A stretch of DNA of 17,216 nt, from the NCBI GenBank assembly GCA_903847005.1, contig CAINCM010000010.1:1-17216 (forward strand), given 5' to 3'. The stretch's first letter is position 1, and every line of letters begins with the position of its first letter. This stretch comes from an uncultured Chloroflexota bacterium (GTDB taxonomy: Bacteria > Chloroflexota > Limnocylindria > Limnocylindrales > Limnocylindraceae). The notes below the pieces were generated by a model. The model did not search any database and had not been told where the DNA came from. It was given only the letters and a program-made list of their open reading frames with translations. Shown piece by piece: positions 15,313-17,216 of the stretch. The translations under genes and the position numbers were made by a program.

Positions 15313-16319
15313 GCCACGGAGCGCGTCGCATCCAGGTGCTGCCATTGGAGCTGCGTCACCCGTTCGTCATCGCACACGGGAGCTCATCTGTTCGTGAAAC
15401 GGTGGTCCTCGAAGTCGCCGGCGGCGCAGGGGAGGCTGCCACCGTTCCATACCTGGGCGAGCGTACGGTCGATACGCTGGCGGCCCTCGAGGAGTTGGCG
15501 CCGCATCTCGAGTCGCGCATCGGCGCGGTCGAAGAGATTCGCGTGCCTCCGCACGTCTCGTCTCGAGCCGCGGCGTGTGCCGCAGACATGGCACTGTTCG
15601 ATGGCCTCGGCAAGGCACTCGGACGCCCCCTCTGGGATCTTGTCGGTGCGCCGGAGCCGTTGCCCTTCGAGACCTCGCTCACGATCGCGATGGGCACACC
15701 CGATGAGATGGCGGCGCGGGTTCGCGAGATGCCCGCGACGATCTACAAGGTCAAGGTGGGTGGCCCGCATGATGAGGAGGCTCTCGAGGCGATCCGTGGA
15801 GTGACAAACGCGCGCATCAGGCTCGATGCGAATGGGGGCTGGTCGCCGGAACGCGCCGTCGAGATCATCCCGCGCCTGGAACGATTTGACATCGAGCTGG
15901 TCGAGCAGCCCATCGCCGCATCGGATGACGCCTCGCTCGGCAGGCTCAAAGAGCTGGGCGCTGGCGTTCCGATCTTCGCCGATGAGAGCGTGGCTCGCCT
16001 CGCCGATGTCGATCGCATCGCGCCGCACGTCGACGGGATCGTCGTCAAGCTGCGCAAGTGTGGAGGCGTGCGCGCCACCGTCGAAGTGATGCAGCGGGCG
16101 CGAGCGCTCGGCCTCCGCGTGATGATCGGCTGCATGATCGAGAGTTCGCTTGCGGTGACGGCCGCGGCGCATCTTGCTGGCATGTGCGATCTGGTCGATT
16201 TGGACGCCCCGCAGCTCATCCGGAACGATCCGTATCTTGGAGTGACCTACCAGGGCTCACAGGGCCGCGTGCCTTCCGGGGCCGGAATCGGGGCGGTTCG
16301 ACGCGACGTGCAAGTCTAG
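15309..16319 (+). CDS. Enolase-superfamily dipeptide epimerase (L-Ala-D/L-Glu epimerase type)
   Basis: This 336-residue protein has the muconate-lactonising-enzyme fold: an N-terminal capping domain (about 1-115) and a TIM barrel. Catalytic features are the KVK motif with K147/K149; Mg ligands D173 (RLDANGGW), E199 (VEQP) and D225 (FADES); K247 in VVKLRKCGG; and the GCMIESS motif (274-280). LRKCGG plus GCMxESS are typical of L-Ala-D/L-Glu epimerases such as E. coli YcjG and B. subtilis YkfB, which turn murein dipeptide L-Ala-D-Glu into L-Ala-L-Glu for catabolism. Other dipeptide specificities exist in the family and cannot be ruled out. It starts at ATG 15309 in an ATGA overlap with the hydrolase gene. 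Its TAG stop lies in a CTAG that is also the stop of the convergent gene. The local context (hydrolase) fits peptide recycling. Confidence 0.9.
   Translation: MSHGARRIQVLPLELRHPFVIAHGSSSVRETVVLEVAGGAGEAATVPYLGERTVDTLAALEELAPHLESRIGAVEEIRVPPHVSSRAAACAADMALFDGLGKALGRPLWDLVGAPEPLPFETSLTIAMGTPDEMAARVREMPATIYKVKVGGPHDEEALEAIRGVTNARIRLDANGGWSPERAVEIIPRLERFDIELVEQPIAASDDASLGRLKELGAGVPIFADESVARLADVDRIAPHVDGIVVKLRKCGGVRATVEVMQRARALGLRVMIGCMIESSLAVTAAAHLAGMCDLVDLDAPQLIRNDPYLGVTYQGSQGRVPSGAGIGAVRRDVQV
16316..16319. other. CTAG palindrome used as stop codon by two convergent genes
   Basis: Plus-strand TAG at 16317-16319 ends the epimerase and minus-strand TAG, the complement of 16316-16318, ends the small nucleotidyltransferase-like gene. 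The genes therefore overlap tail to tail by 4 bp with no space for a conventional terminator. Confidence 0.8.
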
Positions 16320-16852
16320 GGATTGAGTTCGCCGCGACGCTCCCATGGATCGACGGCGTTCGTATCTGCGGGCGGCGCTTCGTAGCTCAGCCTCGACCTC
16401 CCGTCCGAAGGAAGGATCGCCGCCTCGTCCCCGCATTCGATCAAGGTTGACGGGAGTTCGTCGCCCCCTTCCAGGAGTGGGAGCGGAGTGAGCTGGATCG
16501 GTCCAGCGCTCCCCTTGAATGCGGCGCGCAGAGCCACATCTCTGTTTCTCCCGTGCGCAGCGATGAGCGCCGTAATCGTTTCGGGGTCGACCCCTGCATT
16601 GGCAACGGGGAGGGTGAGGAGCGCGCTCGTCCCACCCACGATCTGTCGGGCTTCGGCGCCCGCCGCCTTCACGCTGGCGGCCCGCGTGGTTTGCGCGAGC
16701 GGGGCGAAGTCGTGCTCTGCGGCGAGTCCGGCGATCAGAATGGGGTGTGCGCCACCAGACCAGGCGGCCTCGATCAGACGTGTGAGGGCAGGCGTGGGGC
16801 TCCCGCTCGTCAGCGATTGAGGATCAGCGAGGATCAACGCGGCAACGGTCAT
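16316..16852 (-). CDS. Small protein weakly resembling MobA-like nucleotidyltransferases
   Basis: This reads 178 residues on the minus strand. The first residues, [12 protein letters not shown], followed by [19 protein letters not shown] (about 24-42) resemble the first two strands and helix of MobA/CofC-type NTP transferases (AAIILAGG...). A hydrophobic strand-like piece ([18 protein letters not shown], about 76-93) matches the place where such enzymes have the metal-binding D.P.....I. The GGxSxRMGxxK nucleotide-binding loop is missing, so catalysis by the usual route is doubtful. ATG at 16852-16850 is chosen because it starts the conserved-looking strand and is preceded by a perfect -10-like TATACT at 6-nt spacing; the frame is open further upstream but would run across typA. 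It is divergent from typA and convergent with the epimerase gene. Function is unknown; the family call is tentative. Confidence 0.5.
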   Translation of the reverse strand: MTVAALILADPQSLTSGSPTPALTRLIEAAWSGGAHPILIAGLAAEHDFAPLAQTTRAASVKAAGAEARQIVGGTSALLTLPVANAGVDPETITALIAAHGRNRDVALRAAFKGSAGPIQLTPLPLLEGGDELPSTLIECGDEAAILPSDGRSRLSYEAPPADTNAVDPWERRGELNP

Positions 16853-16858
16853 GCCCAA

Positions 16859-16864
16859 AGTATA
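16859..16864 (-). promoter_or_regulatory. -10 box TATACT for the minus-strand gene (putative leaderless promoter)
   Basis: Read on the minus strand, TATACT is followed by 6 nt (TTGGGC) and then ATG. It is the best -10 match in the window. No Shine-Dalgarno fits between, so the transcript would start at or next to the start codon. The -35 region (TTCTCG at 17-nt spacing) is weak. Confidence 0.55.
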
Positions 16865-16882
16865 CGCAGGCGCGAAGCGTGC

Positions 16883-16888
16883 GAGAAT
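16883..16888 (+). promoter_or_regulatory. Weak -10-like GAGAAT with TGC extension before typA
   Basis: GAGAAT, preceded by TGC (TGN-extended form), lies 6 nt before the typA ATG at 16895. The match is weaker than the other boxes, but the distance is the same. It overlaps the upstream portion of the opposing minus-strand promoter, so both promoters share 42 bp. Confidence 0.3.
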
Positions 16889-16894
16889 CACCAC

Positions 16895-17216
16895 ATGACT
16901 GCGATCAACGCCCCCGCACATCTCGTCGCCCAGACTGGCATTCGCACGGTCGGTATCGTCGCGCACGTCGACCACGGCAAGACGACGCTCGTGGACAGCC
17001 TCCTGCGACAGAACGGTGCCTTCCGCGCGAACGAGGAGCTCGTGGAGCGCGTGATGGACAGCGGAGACCTCGAGCGGGAGAAGGGGATCACCATCCTCGC
17101 CAAGGAGACGGCAATCCTGTTCAAGGGTGTTCGCGTCGTGATCGTGGACACGCCTGGCCACGCCGACTTCGGTGGTGAAGTCGAGCGAAGCCTCCTGGCC
17201 GTGGACGCCGTGCTCC
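16895..17216 (+). CDS. typA: Translational GTPase TypA/BipA, N-terminal fragment
   Basis: The frame begins at ATG 16895 and is still open at the window end, giving the first 107 residues of a protein usually near 600. The GTPase G domain is clear: [20 protein letters not shown] with the P-loop at about 24-31, the BipA-specific [18 protein letters not shown] (53-70) including switch I GIT (64-66), and G3 [16 protein letters not shown] (85-100). The MDSxDLExExGITI and FGGEVER combination separates TypA from LepA and EF-G. TypA binds ribosomes and assists large-subunit assembly and stress or cold adaptation. It is divergently arranged with the small minus-strand gene across 42 bp. An N-terminal extension of about 15 residues precedes the usual start of the G domain. 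Confidence 0.93.
   Translation, partial: MTAINAPAHLVAQTGIRTVGIVAHVDHGKTTLVDSLLRQNGAFRANEELVERVMDSGDLEREKGITILAKETAILFKGVRVVIVDTPGHADFGGEVERSLLAVDAVL

Noticed and set aside
16853..17161. N-terminal extension of the minus-strand gene across typA
   Set aside because: The frame stays open, but this part overlaps the highly conserved typA G domain; the gene is better started at 16852 after the TATACT box.
1..17216. tRNA, rRNA, riboswitch, T-box or CRISPR features
   Set aside because: There is no gap long enough for them between genes, and no repeat-spacer pattern or tRNA-like fold was seen on either strand within the coding regions.

Overview
This window is a high-GC (roughly 65% by eye), very compact bacterial chromosome segment. 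It holds 14 protein genes, two of them cut by the window edges. Non-coding DNA is almost absent: 12 nt between hisS and aspS, 29 nt between aspS and the hydrolase gene, 42 nt between the divergent minus-strand gene and typA, and about 41 nt before murE if its Shine-Dalgarno-supported start is right. Most other junctions are ATGA or GTGA stop/start overlaps. I see no RNA gene, CRISPR array, insertion sequence, integrase-type island or other mobile signature. Gene content (bifunctional Rel, bacterial AspRS with GAD domain, MurJ, a FemAB-type transferase, no outer-membrane genes), high GC and tight packing fit a small-genome free-living bacterium. A Chloroflexota lineage such as freshwater Limnocylindria-like bacteria, or a deep actinobacterial lineage, is my best guess. 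It is an inference from gene content and divergence; no ribosomal RNA is present to confirm it.

Layout. (1) 1-1307: the tail of a ComM/YifB-type AAA+ protein and dprA, both handlers of incoming single-stranded DNA. (2) 1304-9093: topA, xerC-like recombinase, murJ, a FemAB/FemX-like peptidyltransferase and murE, joined mostly by 1-4 nt overlaps. The first part resembles the dprA-topA-xerC order known from Firmicutes; the second part is a small peptidoglycan set (lipid II flippase, interpeptide-bridge type transferase, stem-peptide ligase). (3) 9090-14491: rel, hisS and aspS, an order related to the rel/hisS/aspS neighbourhood of Gram-positives, linking (p)ppGpp metabolism with two tRNA synthetases. 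(4) 14521-16319: an alpha/beta hydrolase and an L-Ala-D/L-Glu-type dipeptide epimerase, plausibly for wall-peptide recycling or small-molecule catabolism. (5) 16316-16852, minus strand: a small protein weakly like MobA-family nucleotidyltransferases. (6) 16895 to the end: typA/bipA, cut by the window edge.

Transcription. A -10-like TANNNT box sits 6-9 nt before the start codon of topA, rel, the hydrolase gene and the minus-strand gene, and a weaker one before typA. The purely coupled starts (xerC, murJ, femX, hisS, epimerase) lack one. This suggests leaderless transcripts and divides the window into units comM-dprA / topA-xerC-murJ-femX-murE / rel-hisS-aspS / hydrolase-epimerase / minus-strand gene / typA.

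I found no clear undescribed defence or mobile system. The points most worth a second look are the MurE with a non-standard specificity motif next to a FemX-like gene, AspRS residues that predict a non-discriminating enzyme, one CTAG serving as stop codon on both strands, the leaderless-promoter pattern, and an excess of the palindrome GCGATCGC.
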